Source: Homalodisca vitripennis (lineage: Eukaryota > Arthropoda > Insecta > Hemiptera > Cicadellidae). From it: a stretch of 64,000 bases of DNA. Of this stretch, positions 35,501-47,767 are shown in pieces; position 1 is the stretch's first letter; the number at the start of each line of letters is the position of its first letter. A program made the translations under genes and the position numbers. The notes under the pieces are model-generated. The model saw only the letters and a list, made by a program, of their open reading frames with translations. It had not been told where the DNA came from and did no database searches. The stretch lies in contig NC_060210.1 in NCBI RefSeq assembly GCF_021130785.1, positions 181,400,501 through 181,464,500 on the forward strand, given 5' to 3'.

Positions 35501-38500
35501 AAATTATCCTGCTGTCCGTGAACTTAAATTCCTGTTTAGTTACAAGGTTTCTGATACAAAATTCCTAACCAACTCTTGTTCATATTATATTATTTTTTGT
35601 TTCTTAGGTTAAGGTTGCAGATTCCAGATTTGGAGCATTCTTTGAAAATGATTAAGATGCTGCAAAAACAACAAAACTCACCAGAGGACTTTGAGGCTCA
35701 GTTTTTACTTTCAGATCAAGTATATATGAAAGCTGTGGTTCCGCCAACAGATAAAGTTTGTCTTTGGTTGGGCGTAAGTAATAATATGTATTTTTCTAAA
35801 AGCTAGAGTAAGCTAGAGTTGAACATAACATGTCAAAAACTTTCCAGTGATGGGAGCAACAACTTGCGTCAAAATCTGATTAATGAATCAATAAAGGTTT
35901 GGAACTGCGGTTATCCTCTAACCAAAGATATTAAAGAAGAAAACAACAATACATGTATGAAACCACTTTACTAACATAGTAAAATGTAATTCTCTGACCA
36001 CCAAGTTAGGAATCACAATCCCTAAGACCGCTCTTATGACAATTTATGGAGTGGTTACTGATGGGTGAAGAAAACGTATGATCAAATAAAACATTGATTT
36101 TATTTAATTCAGGGAAATTCTGAGAAATTTTAAAGAACAAAACATAAATAAAATTTTAAAAATCGTAAAAGCGTAAATTAGACAAAAGTTTGTCAAATAA
36201 CCCAGTGATCTGTGTGGCAGATTAACTAAAACCAGGAGCCTTGCAGACACCATTGGCCATCTCATCCACTCTCTGGTCTCTGTGTGAATGAGTCAGTCAG
36301 TGTCTGCTTTGCTGGCATCACTGCGCACTTATCACGAGTGCAGTCATCCTGACTTTACTGACTGTCACCACATGAGACCGCAGACTAGGCGTCAGTACAC
36401 GTTAGGACTGTATGTTTTCTTTTAAATTTGTTACTTTTAAAATATGGGTATTTTTACTAAATATTCGGATACATCTTTTTTAATACTCTTATTTTAATGA
36501 GTTTAGTTTTGTGAAAATGTATTTTCTTTGAATTTATACATTTTAAATAAAATGTTTACAATATTCACACAGTTTTTACAATAATTTTGTTATATAATAT
36601 AGAGAATGTTTATATCATCCATGCGTTCACAAACACAATGCAATAGCCTATCTTATTTGATACTACAATTTTTTACTGTCCTTATCTCGTGGAACCAATT
36701 ACCACCTAAACTTAAGAGCTCTGAGAACTTATCTAGCTCTTGAACGATAGATATTGTTAAGAGCGTTGCTAAAACTAAAACTAGGAAAAGGGGAGATGAA
36801 ATGGACGAACAGAAAATCTATTTCATAATTCTGTTTTATTTGTGTTCAAGTAAAATATGTATGTAGATTCAGGTTAGATTTCTTTAATTTATAATTTCAT
36901 ATTTAACATAAGTAACACTGTATTACTTGAATGATTTTCTTTTTTACCGATACCAATAAATAAAGAAACTTTATTGAAATGCTATTAAACTTCCAGATTT
37001 AATTAGTAGGCCTAACTAACTATATTGCAGTCAGGCACTGTACCAGGAATCTATTAATCAAAAGTAGTGTTGGGGAAATTTTGGGTGGTCAAACATATTC
37101 TGCATCCCTGGGGTGACTTTATAAACTGTAGTTTTCATTGTGTGCCTGTGTAATATTTATGAAGATAAATTGTGTGTGTGTGTGTGTGATATTGTAAGGT
37201 AGTTCCAGGCGTATAGGCTGTTTACTATAATAAATAGCTACTCCAGCATTGCCACATCACAGTTCTTCCAGCATTGCCATTTTGCCCTGGCTCACACATT
37301 TCTCATGGCACAACCTGCCTGGAGTTTTTATTGTGTGTGAAGACTCATGAGAATATTATTTTAAAATCAAATAATAGTAAATGTTTTTTCCAGAATGAAT
37401 GGAGCTTGAAAATTATTACTGAGTAATATAGAAAGGCTACATATGACTTTTTTATGTTTAATCAGTTTTTAATTGTACATTTTTATTTTCAGTAACTAAA
37501 GTTTTAGACATCATCCTAAGGTGTCAGCTATCGTCATTAAAACAAAATGAAATCTTCTTTATTGTATGTTTCTTTGGCTCACAAATTTGTGGCTTTCAAC
37601 AGGAATGCAGATATCTCACCTGTTAGTCTTGTAAGTAGACAAACATTCCTGTGTTCTATGGGATATAGAAGAAATCTCAAACTACAAATCCCTTTCAGTC
37701 TTGAAATAAGAAAAAATGTCCACTCAAAACCAACAATAATTAAGTATCTAGTAATGTTTTATATAGACTGGGGAGGGGGTGTTCGGAGGGTTATAACACC
37801 CCTCTTGATAAAAATATTGAAGATAACTTATATTATACAAGGGGGTACCCAAAAGAAACCGGAATAGCATTGCCGTGGGAAGAGCTTGTGTAATATGCAT
37901 TTATGCTATTAGGTGTGGATAGCCCAACTCATAGCCAAGGCAGTGCCGCCTATTATCAATCTGGCTTGTTCTATTCATCTGCAGTGATTGTTTTTGCTAG
38001 TGCTGTTTTGTTCTTGTTTCTTTTTGTATGATGACAAGTTTAAGTGAACAACATGCAGCTGTAAAATTTTGTTTTCTACTCGGTAAAAATGCTGCTGAAA
38101 CTGTTTTAATGTTAATATAATACCATGAACTTTGTCAGAAAATCTGGATCAGTTTCATGCTATTGTTTTAAAACACAACATGTTTGAACTCGATGTTCCT
38201 TTTGATTGTCAGTCAAAACCCGAGGAACAAACTTGGCAGCAAATCTTTTCATTCCCAAATCTTTAGTTAAAATTTGCTGAACTGAGCTCCAAGATAACCC
38301 ATTAATCTTTGACAGTTCATCAACTGTCTGTTGACGGTCTGTGAGCACAAGCTGTGGAACTTTTTCAATATTTTTGTCGATTCGGGCAGTTGATGGACAT
38401 TGAGAACAAGGGTTGTCATCAATTAACATGTCACCATTTTTTTTTTAGCAAACTATTCGTACACTTGAGTTTTCCCAAAGCTTGGTAAGTTGTTTTTAAC

Positions 38501-41500
38501 ATTAAGTAAAAGAGTTTCTGCAGCATTTTTACTGAGTAGAAAACAAAATTTCATAGCTGCACATTGTTCACTTAAACTTGCCATCATAAAAAACAAAACA
38601 AGTACTAAACAGCACTAGCAATATTGCAACTATAACAGCAGACAGACAATACATCACAAGACTCGCACTTGGCAGCATTCTTTGAAGAAAAAAAGCATAT
38701 GTAAACCATAGACATTGACAAATATAGTACAGTACCGCCACTACTGTTGTCTTTAGTTTGATGTATTACTTGTCCTGTGATATGATGAAAAGTAGTGTAT
38801 TTCCATAAAAAATTAGGTGTTTATGTACAGTATTGGTGTGTACAGTTTTACCGCTTTATCTGCGATGCTTCAAATATCATAAAGCTTCCCCATAAGATCT
38901 GACTTGGTTGTTGGTAATGGAAGTCATTATTTTTGGAGTATTCAATGTTTATACTCATGTTAGCAATTTAATAATTACACTATGGTTTTATTACTGAACC
39001 TAGATAAGACACTAATAGTTCCCTTAACAATAATGCCATTTGTTTTTTCTGTTTTTTAATTTCTCACAGAATGCTTCTTAAACATGTCAAAACAATTAAT
39101 TTTTATAAACTAATACGCTGTAACTTCTAAAGAAGTAAATTAAAAGGAAAATTGACAAGAACTATAATGTTTTAAAATGTCCTATATCAAGCATTGCAAG
39201 AAAATATAGGTGTTCCATAACAATTTTTTTTTTTTTTTTTTTAGTCGGTTTTGAAATACCAATTGTGGCACAGTTAAAATTTACATTTAGTACTATTTGA
39301 GGCTGATTTGTCAGAATTGGGCAAGTCAGTGTATTATCAGTATGAAACTGTTGAAATAATGTCAATGAGTATGGTCCTATGTTACCATGGGAATGGAGAG
39401 ATAGTGGGTTAGTAAAAAATCTTTATTTAGTTAGTTTTATTAGAAATAGTCAAACACATTAATGGAACGTTTACTACCAAGCAATACAGGGTGCTTCAAA
39501 AAGGACTTAAAAATTCATATAAATTTATTCAAAAACTTACAGTGCTGGTTTAAGTGTTGTTTTAAAAGAAAACACATGAAGTTTCTTTACCGTAAACTAA
39601 AGATGTTCTATGTGGCTTCTGTTGGTTATCCGGCAGACATCCCATCAGTAGTAGATTTTTTTCCAAAGTCGCACTAGCATTGCAAGTGTAACATGCTCAG
39701 CGGCGGTTTAAATTCTCGCTCTAAGTTCTGATAGAGTGGTAGGTAAAGGAGGTACATACACTGATGAAGCCCCTGAAGAAAAAGTCTAGCGATATCAGGT
39801 CTGAGGAACTGTTATATATGTTGGGGGTCATGCAATGGCGCAGCAAGACCATTCCATTGACCAGGAAAGCGGTCATTGAGAAATTCCTAGACGCCAGTCA
39901 GATAATATGGTGGTGCGCCATCGTGCATGAAGTAAACATGTCGTGCGCCGCCATCCTTATCAATCTCTGGTATCCAAAATTGTTGCAACATATCCTGGTA
40001 CACTATCCCATTGATGGTTCTCTCTTGGAAAAAAAGGGGCCGTACATTTTTTTCTTGCTCAATGTACAAAACACTTTCAGCTTAGGGCTATCACGAGCAT
40101 GTGCATGTGGATTTTCACTGCCCCAAATTAGAATTTGGCAGTTATGTGTGTTGTTAACCTTGCATTTAACTGAAAAGTTGACTCGTCAAAAAAGATTATG
40201 TTGCCCAAGACATGTTCATGATTATCCAATCGATTTAACATATCCGCACAGTTCTTCTGGGCAATCTTATCAGTGTCTTTAATTGCTTGTAAAAGTGGCA
40301 ATCTTTTACGGTTTCAAATGAAAATGTTTTCTAAACAAACGCCAAACCGTCGTATGTGGGACTTGCACCTCACAAGGTCCATGCTGGGTCAATTTCCGAG
40401 GGCTGTTGACAAAACTTTGTCTCACTTGCTTAACGATTTTGTGAGATGTGCTTGGACAACCTGATGATTTCTTATGTTTTACTGATCACTCTATTTCTAT
40501 AAAACATATGTACCACTCATAAATTGTATGCATATTTGGAGGATCTTTAGCGTACTTCACTGAAACTACACTGAACTGTTGTCACCGACTTTGATTCTTC
40601 AAACCAAAACACAGCTAGCATGCTCCGGTTTAGTAAAAGCAGCCATCATTAACGTAACTGCCACTAGTACGATTCTACACTGACAAACTACACAAATCAA
40701 AACTTCATGTGTTTCTCTTTTTTAAAACAACACTAAAACCACCATTGTACCTTTTTTGAATAAATTCATATGAGTTTTTAAAGTTGTAAAGTCCTTTTTG
40801 AAATACTCTGTATTTTGTGGTATTATTTATGTTTGATTATTTTCATGTATTATGCAAGTAAAAGAAGTAAACTGGGTTGAATTTGGCTTAAAATGATTCT
40901 GACTATTAAAATAATGGTTTATTTTATCAATATTTAGTCCATTCATTGACAATTTTCTATCTGTTTTAGGCCAATGTTATGTTGGAGTATACCCTTGATG
41001 ATGCTATGGCTCTCCTGGTAAAGAATATCGAAACTGCAAAAAAGAATTTAAGTCACGTGGAACACGACTTAGATTTTCTTAGGTAATACATATTGAATTT
41101 TAGATTTAAGGAATTGTATCCAATTTAATTATTGTAGAGTTTTTTCATTATTGTGTATAGAGAAAGCTCAGTAGACTTTGATTTCAGATGTGGGTCTGAT
41201 GATATTTTCATTGAAAACCAAAATCCTCCCACAAATAAATATTGTATTATTATTGGAGTATTTGTTTTTAAATTAATTAAAGAATTCCAATAATAATGAA
41301 GCTTTTACAATGTACAGTAGACTCTCAATAACCTAACACATACATGACCAGAACCCTGTCAGATTATAAAAGATTATGGATTACTGGAATAAAAGTATAC
41401 AATTGTTAAATAACCTCTATAGTACGACTGATATGAGTAAATAATCCAATTTCTATTTTAGAAAAGATCTTTTTTGTATTTATTATTCATAGAACTTTAA

Positions 41501-44160
41501 ACAACTTAATGAAAATGTAGTTTTTCATGTGTGTAAAGAGATCTATGTATTTTTTATGATTGTAAGAATAGATGAATTAAAGTAAATGTGCCTTGCTATT
41601 AAAAAAATATTGTAATTCAATTTAGTTGACTTGGTTTCTTATTCTGATTATTACTAAATTCTCTAGATTTATTTATCTTTTTATTTTTTAATGTTTATTA
41701 TTACCCTAATCACTTAAAAATTTAATTGTTAACAAGAAAAACTAATGGTACTAGGTCACTTTTTGTGCCACTCATTCCTGTCAGAGGTCAACTCTTACAT
41801 TAAAATGTACTTAAGCGAATTCTGAGTAAAAACGAGTGTAAGTTATTCTCAGTGAAAGATATTTTCATTATGACATCAATATTATTATTTATGTGCCACT
41901 TCTCAAGAGTGAAAAAGAAATACTTTTAAATTAATTTTTCTGGAAATATACACTCAAAATAATTACAACAGTTATGATATATTGATTATTTTAGAAATAT
42001 TTGGTAAGTTTAATAAAAAAATAAGTATGATTTTTGGTATTGTTAAATAAAAATTTTAAAAAATCTCTTAGTACTTGCTCTACGAACACTATGCAAAGTA
42101 ACATAGCATTATAAGACAAACTGTACTGCAAAGTATGACACTAAAAGGATAATGGTGTTTGCCAACCAAGAAAAAAACCATGGGTACTGAATGTCTTGTC
42201 AATTAGGGAGAAAAGTGAACAAAAACAACAGAAAACAAACAGTTATTAAAATATTTTGACATAGAGTTAACACAGGTTATATTGTATGAGAAATGGCATG
42301 ACAATATAATATAGTCTACAAATGCTACTTCAGTCAAATTGCTGAAAAATACACAATACTAGGAAAGCGAGCATAGATCGCAAAGTGGTTGTTAAAGACT
42401 AGAGGGCAGATTGTCTCAATCTCCCTTCAATTATTCTGAACTTATGAAAATGTAAAATGAGTTAATCCTCCATCTGTTAGACGACTAGTGACTAGTCCCT
42501 AAAAAACTTTTCCCCAATGTTGAACGACTATTCACTAGTGGATTTTGCAGTCATTTATTTAATCAAAATTTTGCTATAGAAAATAAAACTTAGTAGAGCA
42601 AATATTAAACCAAATAATCGGGATGTTTCACATATTAATTTGATGTATAGTTTATTGAATAATAATGTGTAATAAGTATGCACTGAAATTATAAAGTTGC
42701 AATACAAATGTTGATTTGCAGTGTCTGGTCACGCACTTAAAGAGAACTTGAAAAAAGGGACTTTTTCCCTATACTTTTGCTGCAGGGAATTTTGTTTAGG
42801 AATGAGTTTGGCTACATCACTGAGTTCAGAATTTTTTTCTCAACAAGATCATCTGCTTCAACATCTGTCCGTTGATATATGTTGCAAAGAAAGACCTTCG
42901 ACGCAACCATTGTATGCGACATTTCTGTAATGTTAGACAACTAGTTTCACTAGTTTCTGGTATTTTGTTGTTTATCATAATATTATTAGAGTTTTGTTAG
43001 TATCAAACTTTCCCTTGTGAAATTTGCCCTCAAGTGGTACAGATATCTTCAAGGAATAAGTAAATTATAGTGTTTATTTTATGATTAAACTTTATAATTT
43101 TGAGACGACCATGTTGATGCACCAGCATTTCTCATTGTGTATTCTAAATTTTATTTGTGAATTCTAAGCTTGTACTTATAAACTATACCTTGAACAATGG
43201 TTATTTGTGATTCATTTATTGTACAATAATTTAGTGACAATCACAGGTCTGTAGGCTAAATTGTGATATAAAAATCGCTATACCTAGGCCTACGTCTAGA
43301 TTGCTAATACTGTTATTTTTTATTTATTGAACACCATGAGTGACCTAGTGAATAAGCCAGGTGAACTTAGATAATTAGTATTACACAATGAGTTTTTATT
43401 ATAAAAAATTTACTTAATTTTAAGCATTTCTGATGGTATATTGTGTGTTTTTTACAACTTTTATTTAGTGAAAAAACACTTCTTAGGATTTGCAACAAAC
43501 ACTTTTAAATGTGAAAGTATAAAATGAGAAAAAATATTTTTATTTTCAGAACTTTTATGTTCTACAACAGAAAAAGTCCCAAAATATAGTAAGAATACAA
43601 AAAATATCTTAAAATGTTAGAATGTGTAATTAAAAAAAAAAAAACATTTTACTATTTACCAAAAACAATTTACAAATTTGGGGGAAGTGGATATTTTTGG
43701 GATGTTTTGCATAAAAAAACCTTTTTTAAGACATTTTTTATATTTTGAAAAGTAATAAAAACATTATTTCTATTTTTTATAAGGCACTTTTGGATATTTT
43801 TGTTTTACTTTTAATTTTTTTCACTTATAATAAAAAAACAAAGACTTAAAAGAATTAATCCAACTGTTCGTTATAAAACTGCATGTATTCCTGGTTTCAT
43901 ACTGAAAAAGAAAATATATAATATTGTATATTTTAATTCAATAATAAACATTCAACATACGTTTGAATGAACAACTAGCAAAATAGTGCCTGCCATAATA
44001 GGAATTTCAACTGCCAGATCCAGAGTTAAATAAAGTGTAATTTATTGCTGAATATATATTTTGCTATTTCAGGGATCAGTTCACTACCACCGAAGTAAAT
44101 ATGGCTAGAGTCTACAACTGGGATGTAAAAAGGCGGCAAGCAGCTAAAGCATCTACTTGA
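29474..44160 (+). CDS. VBP1: Prefoldin subunit 3 (VBP1), five coding exons
   Basis: Subunit 3 is one of the two alpha-type subunits of the hexameric cytosolic prefoldin, which captures unfolded actin and tubulin and passes them to the CCT chaperonin. Exons: 29474-29548, 32234-32361, 35608-35773, 40970-41082, 44073-44160. They total 570 nt, 189 aa; all introns are GT-AG and phases match. Family marks in order: GIPEANFV, DTVLKKLDEQ, KYKFMELNLA (first coiled coil), VPPTDKVCLWLG, ANVMLEYTLDDA (beta hairpins), DFLRDQFTTTEVNMARVYNWDV (C-terminal coiled coil and signature). The length is close to human VBP1 (197 aa). The start ATG is followed by the short acidic N-terminus usual for the family. Introns 1-3 contain transposons and a tandem array. 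Known as mgr in Drosophila. Confidence 0.96.
30210..30650. repeat. three diverged copies of a ~125-bp repeat
   Basis: AAAT.A.GTTTCATGCAAAAT.T(C)AA followed by (T)CTATAG(C)TCA recurs near 30285, 30425 and 30560. The third copy ends in CAGACAGACAGATGAG. A similar motif with a CAGACAGA tail is common in insect repeats. It lies in intron 1 of VBP1. Confidence 0.5.
30852..32184. mobile_element. 1.33-kb TIR element, mariner-type ends, no transposase seen
   Basis: The ends CGAGGGCCATTCAGAAA and (reverse complement) TGAGGGCCATTCAGACA are inverted, with TA outside each (30850-30851, 32185-32186). The 'GAGGGCCATTC' end is typical of mariner families. The inside shows no transposase motifs on either strand. 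It fills half of VBP1 intron 1 and holds the Penelope-like motif at 31932. Confidence 0.6.
31932..32030 (+). mobile_element. Penelope-like terminal motif with hammerhead-like core (copy 2)
   Basis: CTGAAGA is followed by a 6-bp stem GAGATC/GATCTC with an 8-nt loop and then GAAA, matching the CUGANGA-stem II-GAAA core order of hammerhead ribozymes, with one extra A before the stem. AACGATGGCAAATATCC follows, shared with 24420-24530. The third stem and the cleavage site could not be placed confidently. Confidence 0.4.
32234..32361 (+). CDS. VBP1: VBP1 exon 2
   Basis: Acceptor TTTCAG, donor GTGAGT; 42 codons plus 2 nt. Encodes DDVDAFM, DTVLKKLDEQ and the start of the first coiled coil. Confidence 0.95.
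33741..34421. repeat. five-copy tandem array, 136-bp unit
   Basis: Units start at 33741, 33877, 34013, 34149 and 34285 (GTTCAAACCAAAAGAAATTT). They are almost identical; the last differs by CACACG for CACATG. It lies in VBP1 intron 2. There are no spacers between units, so it is not CRISPR-like. Confidence 0.97.
34440..34640 (+). pseudogene. mariner transposase C-terminal scrap
   Basis: The plus strand reads IQKAVTD, stop, LKVIPVSEFQHCYEEWKNHL, then CCVATEGSYFESDNMEL. This is the usual mariner ending (FEQWKRR...C....GEYFEGD). It starts directly after the 136-bp array. No catalytic domain is present. Confidence 0.75.
35608..35773 (+). CDS. VBP1: VBP1 exon 3
   Basis: Acceptor TTCTTAG, donor GTAAGT. 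One base completes Arg, then 55 codons including LLSDQVYMKA and PPTDKVCLWLG, the beta-hairpin core. Confidence 0.95.
37171..37188. repeat. short (TG)n microsatellite
   Basis: Nine TG units in VBP1 intron 3. Much of 35774-37800 otherwise shows nothing I can name; 36200-36420 is richer in G+C but not recognised. Confidence 0.8.
37841..38660. mobile_element. two mariner fragments joined head-to-head
   Basis: The left end GGGGGTACCCAAAAGAAACC matches the TIR of the 4090-5413 mariner. From 38031 the plus strand encodes MTSLSEQHAAVKFCFLLG for ~29 codons. From about 38124 the sequence switches to the minus strand: 38590 down to 38130 encodes the same N-terminus again (MASLSEQCAAMKFCFLLS) and continues to FAAKFVPRVLTD and an EHRVQTC / DPDFL remnant, with frameshifts and stops. 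So two copies of the same 5' end face each other, and no catalytic domain survives. It lies in VBP1 intron 3. Confidence 0.8.
39223..39242. repeat. poly(T) tract
   Basis: About 20 consecutive T in VBP1 intron 3; possibly the A-tail of a minus-strand insertion, but no element body was recognised beside it. Confidence 0.5.
39487..40810 (-). mobile_element. Tc1/mariner-superfamily element (CAGGGTG-type ends)
   Basis: Inverted ends CAGGGTGCTTCAAAAAGGAC and (reverse complement) CAGAGTATTTCAAAAAGGAC extend for ~50 bp with gaps. TA lies outside both (39485-39486, 40811-40812). A decayed transposase is on the minus strand. It belongs to a different family from the GAGGGGGTACCC mariner in this window. 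It lies in VBP1 intron 3, upstream of exon 4. Confidence 0.75.
39620..40650 (-). pseudogene. decayed Tc1/mariner-type transposase
   Basis: Reading the minus strand across frames: an N-terminal HTH remnant (FTKPEHASCVLV ... ILQICI, ~40640-40540), then WGSENPHAHA (~40130-40100), a GPFFFQERTINGIVYQDML segment (~40050-39990), FMHDGAPPYY (~39930; catalytic Asp region, usually QQDGAPPH) and FLNDRFPGQW. The order fits the DDE domain of the insect family whose proteins begin with a DUF4817-like HTH. There are many frameshifts. The large plus-strand ORF at 39764-40282 is its antisense shadow. Confidence 0.7.
40970..41082 (+). CDS. VBP1: VBP1 exon 4
   Basis: Acceptor TTTTAG, donor GTAATA; 37 codons plus 2 nt. 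Encodes ANVMLEYTLDDAMALL and the start of the second coiled coil up to DLDFL. Confidence 0.95.
41083..44072. other. VBP1 intron 4, mostly unassigned AT-rich sequence
   Basis: A motif GTT.(G)AC.ACTA.T..CACTAGT occurs three times (about 42477, 42522, 42934), the first just after TTAATCCTCCATC at 42464. This could be the subterminal repeats of a lost TTAA element, but no inverted partner was found. The short ORF 42721-42930 has no recognisable domain. Confidence 0.3.
44073..44160 (+). CDS. VBP1: VBP1 exon 5 (terminal)
   Basis: Acceptor TTTCAG. One base completes Arg, then DQFTTTEVNMARVYNWDVKR and a short basic tail to TGA at 44158-44160. Confidence 0.95.
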
Positions 44161-44273
44161 AGATTGGACCAAAACAACAGAAATTTTCCTATATAATCTT
44201 GTTTAATTTTAACACTACGTTGATTGTAACTAATATTTTCGTTTTAAAGGTTAATTTGTTTAACGCTTGAATT

Positions 44274-44279
44274 AATAAA
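44274..44279 (+). terminator. VBP1 poly(A) signal
   Basis: AATAAA, 114 bp after the VBP1 stop codon and in the right orientation. The next element (44378) begins 100 bp further on. Confidence 0.6.
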
Positions 44280-44377
44280 CCAAGCAAAAAATTAAAATGT
44301 TTCTAATTTTGTATAGTTTATATTTACTTATCCTTCGTAACTTGAGAACCTTGTTACAAGAACTTTTTAAAACTTAA

Positions 44378-45144
44378 CCCTTTGCATGGCATTAATCAGT
44401 TCCATAATTTTACTTTAACGCAGAGACAACTATAAAATATATTTTTCTTTAAGTTCAAAACTAATTTTTATTATAACTCTATGCTTTAAGAGGTAAACAC
44501 AAAAAATATAAAACTGTGAATTTTAGTTAAAATAAGGATATTTATTGATAACAATCCAAAAATAACTATTTACCATATTGTTGATTTGATTTAAATTCAA
44601 ATTCATGTTACAATCTGATAAAACTGAAAAATTATATAAACTACTACTTATTAGAGAGCATTTTCTTACCCAAGGTTTCGTAAATAAGGTCTATCATCTT
44701 ATCAGACTTTCCTTTTCACCCCAAAAAAACAAGATACAAAATTAATGTAATTACAATACTTTCACATGATGAAGAAAAATAACGAGATACATAGTAGACA
44801 CACTTATAGCAACCAACGAAGCAGTAATACACACCAACACCAGACAAGAGATATATTTGATTATGATTCTTGGTTGATTTGGTTAGGACACGCAGTGCAG
44901 ACGAAGAGGTGGATGGAGCTAGACAAAGGGCACCCTCTCCCAATGCCGCAGACTTTAGGTCATCTAAAAATACTTCCTAGTCAACCGTGATATTTCCGTC
45001 AAGCACGGAGTGTGCACCTGCCAATTCAAAGGTTTTTATGTGAACTAAAAAAAACCTCAAGAAACGCAATGCATACTTTCAGATATAATCAAGTTTAGGT
45101 TAAAGTCTATCATTCAAATATATCCGTCTACGGTGTGGGAAGGG
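44378..45144. mobile_element. possible TTAA-flanked nonautonomous element
   Basis: TTAA at 44374-44377 and 45145-45148 with inward ends CCCTTTGCATGGC and (reverse complement) CCCTTCCCACACC; only the first five bases match well. The body has no recognised domain. The end of a LINE abuts its right side. The weak TIR match makes the boundaries tentative. Confidence 0.35.
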
Positions 45145-46745
45145 TTAATATATTTTGTACCTATTCAAATTCAAATATATTTATTCATCACTCATGTAAA
45201 AATACAGATTGAATAGTGTCAGTGTACAGTATTATTCTAGTACAATAAAACAAACTTAAATTCTAAATTTACATAGTTTAAGAATATTATTTAACCAATA
45301 AATCAAATGAAATGCAATAACATAAAATAAGCCTAGACAATCACTGAATTTTGCTCTATCTGTCAAAAAAACTCTTCAAGTGAATAAAAAGCATGTTTCG
45401 TAAAGTATATTTTAAGATTTTGTTTGAAAAGATGTTTTTCTTCTATGTTTCTAATTTCAGAGTGTATGAAAAACAAAAATTTTGAGCCCATGTAGGTTGT
45501 TTCATTTGATATAATTCCACTGTTGCTTGTATACACAAGACGCAAGCCAGACATCGAGTCAGAATAGGGGCTTTGTGCACCCTTTTGTGGACAACGTCCT
45601 GGACCGAAAAATGGCTCAATTTCACCATTTTATACCATACCATTTCTCTATTTTGTATAAGGTAGTAGTGGTGTAGTTTCACAAGTTATGATTCTCAAGA
45701 ACTAACCTATTCCTGGTATTACACTCATGAGTTTACGGGATTGGCCTTTGTATTATATGTTGTGTATGTTACTGTTTCAAATAAATATACTGATTGTAAA
45801 TTGTTAATATTTTTAGCTTAAAAAACAGATGTTTTACAGTTTATTTCCACTTTAAATTTAGTATTGTCCTAATTGCTTTTTTTTGTATTTTTAGGAATAT
45901 GTCAAGATGGTTTTTAAAGTTGCATCATAGACACTTATTCCATAACTAATATGGGAATGTATTAATGCAAAGTAAATTTGTTTCAAAGTGTTTTGGTTGC
46001 GTATTTTTGACATTTTTTTGAGGGCATATAGTCCAGAAGATATTTTGTTCGTGACAGATTGTCAATGTTGATTCCAACTTAAACTTTTATCAATTAATAA
46101 GCCCAAAACTTTTGATTCTCCTACTTCTGATATATTTTGATTGTCAAACTTAAAATTGGATTTATACGTTTTAAATTGTATGAATTTAGTTTTATTGGGA
46201 TTTGGAAAAAGGTTCTTTTCACTTAAAAAAGAATTAATCGAGTTTAGAGAGATAATAGCAGTTTTCCAACTATTTTTGGATCTTTTCCCTAAACAAGATT
46301 TGTGTCATCAGCATATAAATAAAAGTTATTTTCTATAATTATGTGTGGTAGTCCTGTTATATAGCAAAGGTCCCAATATTGAGCCTTGGGAAACACCGTA
46401 TTTGATAACTGTTTGTTTAGATAAATATTTATTTCTATTTTCATTATTTGTATATGTTAGTTCTATATGCTGTTTACGATTAGTCAAATAAGACCTAAAC
46501 CAATTAATTCTTTATTTTCAATTCCAAAATCTGACAGAACATTCATTAGTTTATCATAAGCTACACTATCAAATGCTCGGGTTAAATCCTGAATATTCCT
46601 AAATGTTTGCTTCCTTTATCAATTCCCTCAATAATATTTTGTATAAAATCTACCATGGCAATAACCGTAGATTTGCCTGGTCTAAACCCATGTTGGTTGT
46701 CATCAAACTTATCGTTCACCTGTAAATAGTTTTAAATTTGTTCAT

Positions 46746-46952
46746 TTACAACTCTCTCAATATTTTGGAAAATACTGGTAATAATGACACAGGTCTATAG
46801 CTTTCACAGACTTGAGGGTATTCTTTTTTGTAAATTGGAATTATCGTAGCAATCTTTAATATGTAGGGAAACTTTCCTGTTATTAATGATGAATTAATAA
46901 CATGCGTTGACGGTTTTTTCAAATATTTTTTGGCTCTTTTTATAGTTACCAT
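46746..46952 (-). pseudogene. reverse transcriptase fragment of the 45.2-48.4 kb LINE
   Basis: The open segment includes ATIIPIYKKE and YRPVSLLPVFSKILREL, RT fingers motifs. It is broken at both ends by frameshifts; the neighbouring frames continue the same protein. Confidence 0.75.
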
Positions 46953-47440
46953 TGGTATTTCATTGAGACCTGCTAAATATTTATTTGCGAATAAAGAGAT
47001 AATTTGTTCAATTTTATCGTCCGTTAATTGACATAATTTAACCTTTGAAAATTATGTTTTCCACACAGATTATTTGAAGTAAAGTAAATGAACTCTTTGC
47101 AAACTCTTATTTACATTAGGTAATATTTGACCATCAACTATATCTATGAAAAAATCATTAAAAGCATTGCACACACACCTCAGTATGCTTATTTTTTAAA
47201 ATACCTTTTTTATTAAGTATGACAAAATTATTATTTTTTATTTACTTTTTTAGTTTGCCCTGGTTCCAAATTGATCAGATTCCAGGTTGTTCTAATAATG
47301 TTGGAAGAGGATTTGATTTTGTTGTCAAAAAACAATTTTTTAGCTACTAAAATATTTTCCCTAAGATTCTGTTTTTTGTTCTAAGTTTTTTAATTTAAAA
47401 ATTGTTGTTTTCTCTCTTAACTTTCTCAAAGTTTATTAAA

Positions 47441-47767
47441 TTATCTCTTTCTATTTTTATATCCTCTGAAATCCATTAATTTTTTTTTAATCTTAACATG
47501 TTTTAAAACAGACACTTTGGGAAAACTAAAATTAAAATAATTGAAAAAGATATCATGAAATGTATTGTGCTTATCATCTACATTAAACATGTATACATCA
47601 AGCCAATTCTCAGATTCTAAAAATTTTAAGAATTTTTTAATATTACTTTCATTAAATTTTCTTACTTTCTCTCTATATTTCGTGTTAATAAAAACATTGC
47701 TGACATTACCAACCTCCGTCAATATACCATCATGGTCGGATATTGCAGTTATGACCCCCCCCCTCAA
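47441..47767 (-). pseudogene. endonuclease end and linker fragment of the same LINE
   Basis: Begins with VITAISDHDGIL, containing the AP-endonuclease SDH motif, followed by the Lys/Asn-rich linker between endonuclease and RT (FLESENWLDVYM, NYFNFSFP). Confidence 0.7.

Noticed and set aside
37547..37867. 106-codon ORF in VBP1 intron 3
   Set aside because: It runs into the mariner TIR at its end (GGTQKKPE is TIR translated) and has no recognisable domain.
39764..40282. 172-codon plus-strand ORF
   Set aside because: It is antisense to the decayed Tc1/mariner transposase; the minus strand carries the recognisable motifs.
42465..42960. Possible TTAA element with three CACTAGT motifs
   Set aside because: No inverted end with a second TTAA could be found, so only the motif is recorded under the intron.
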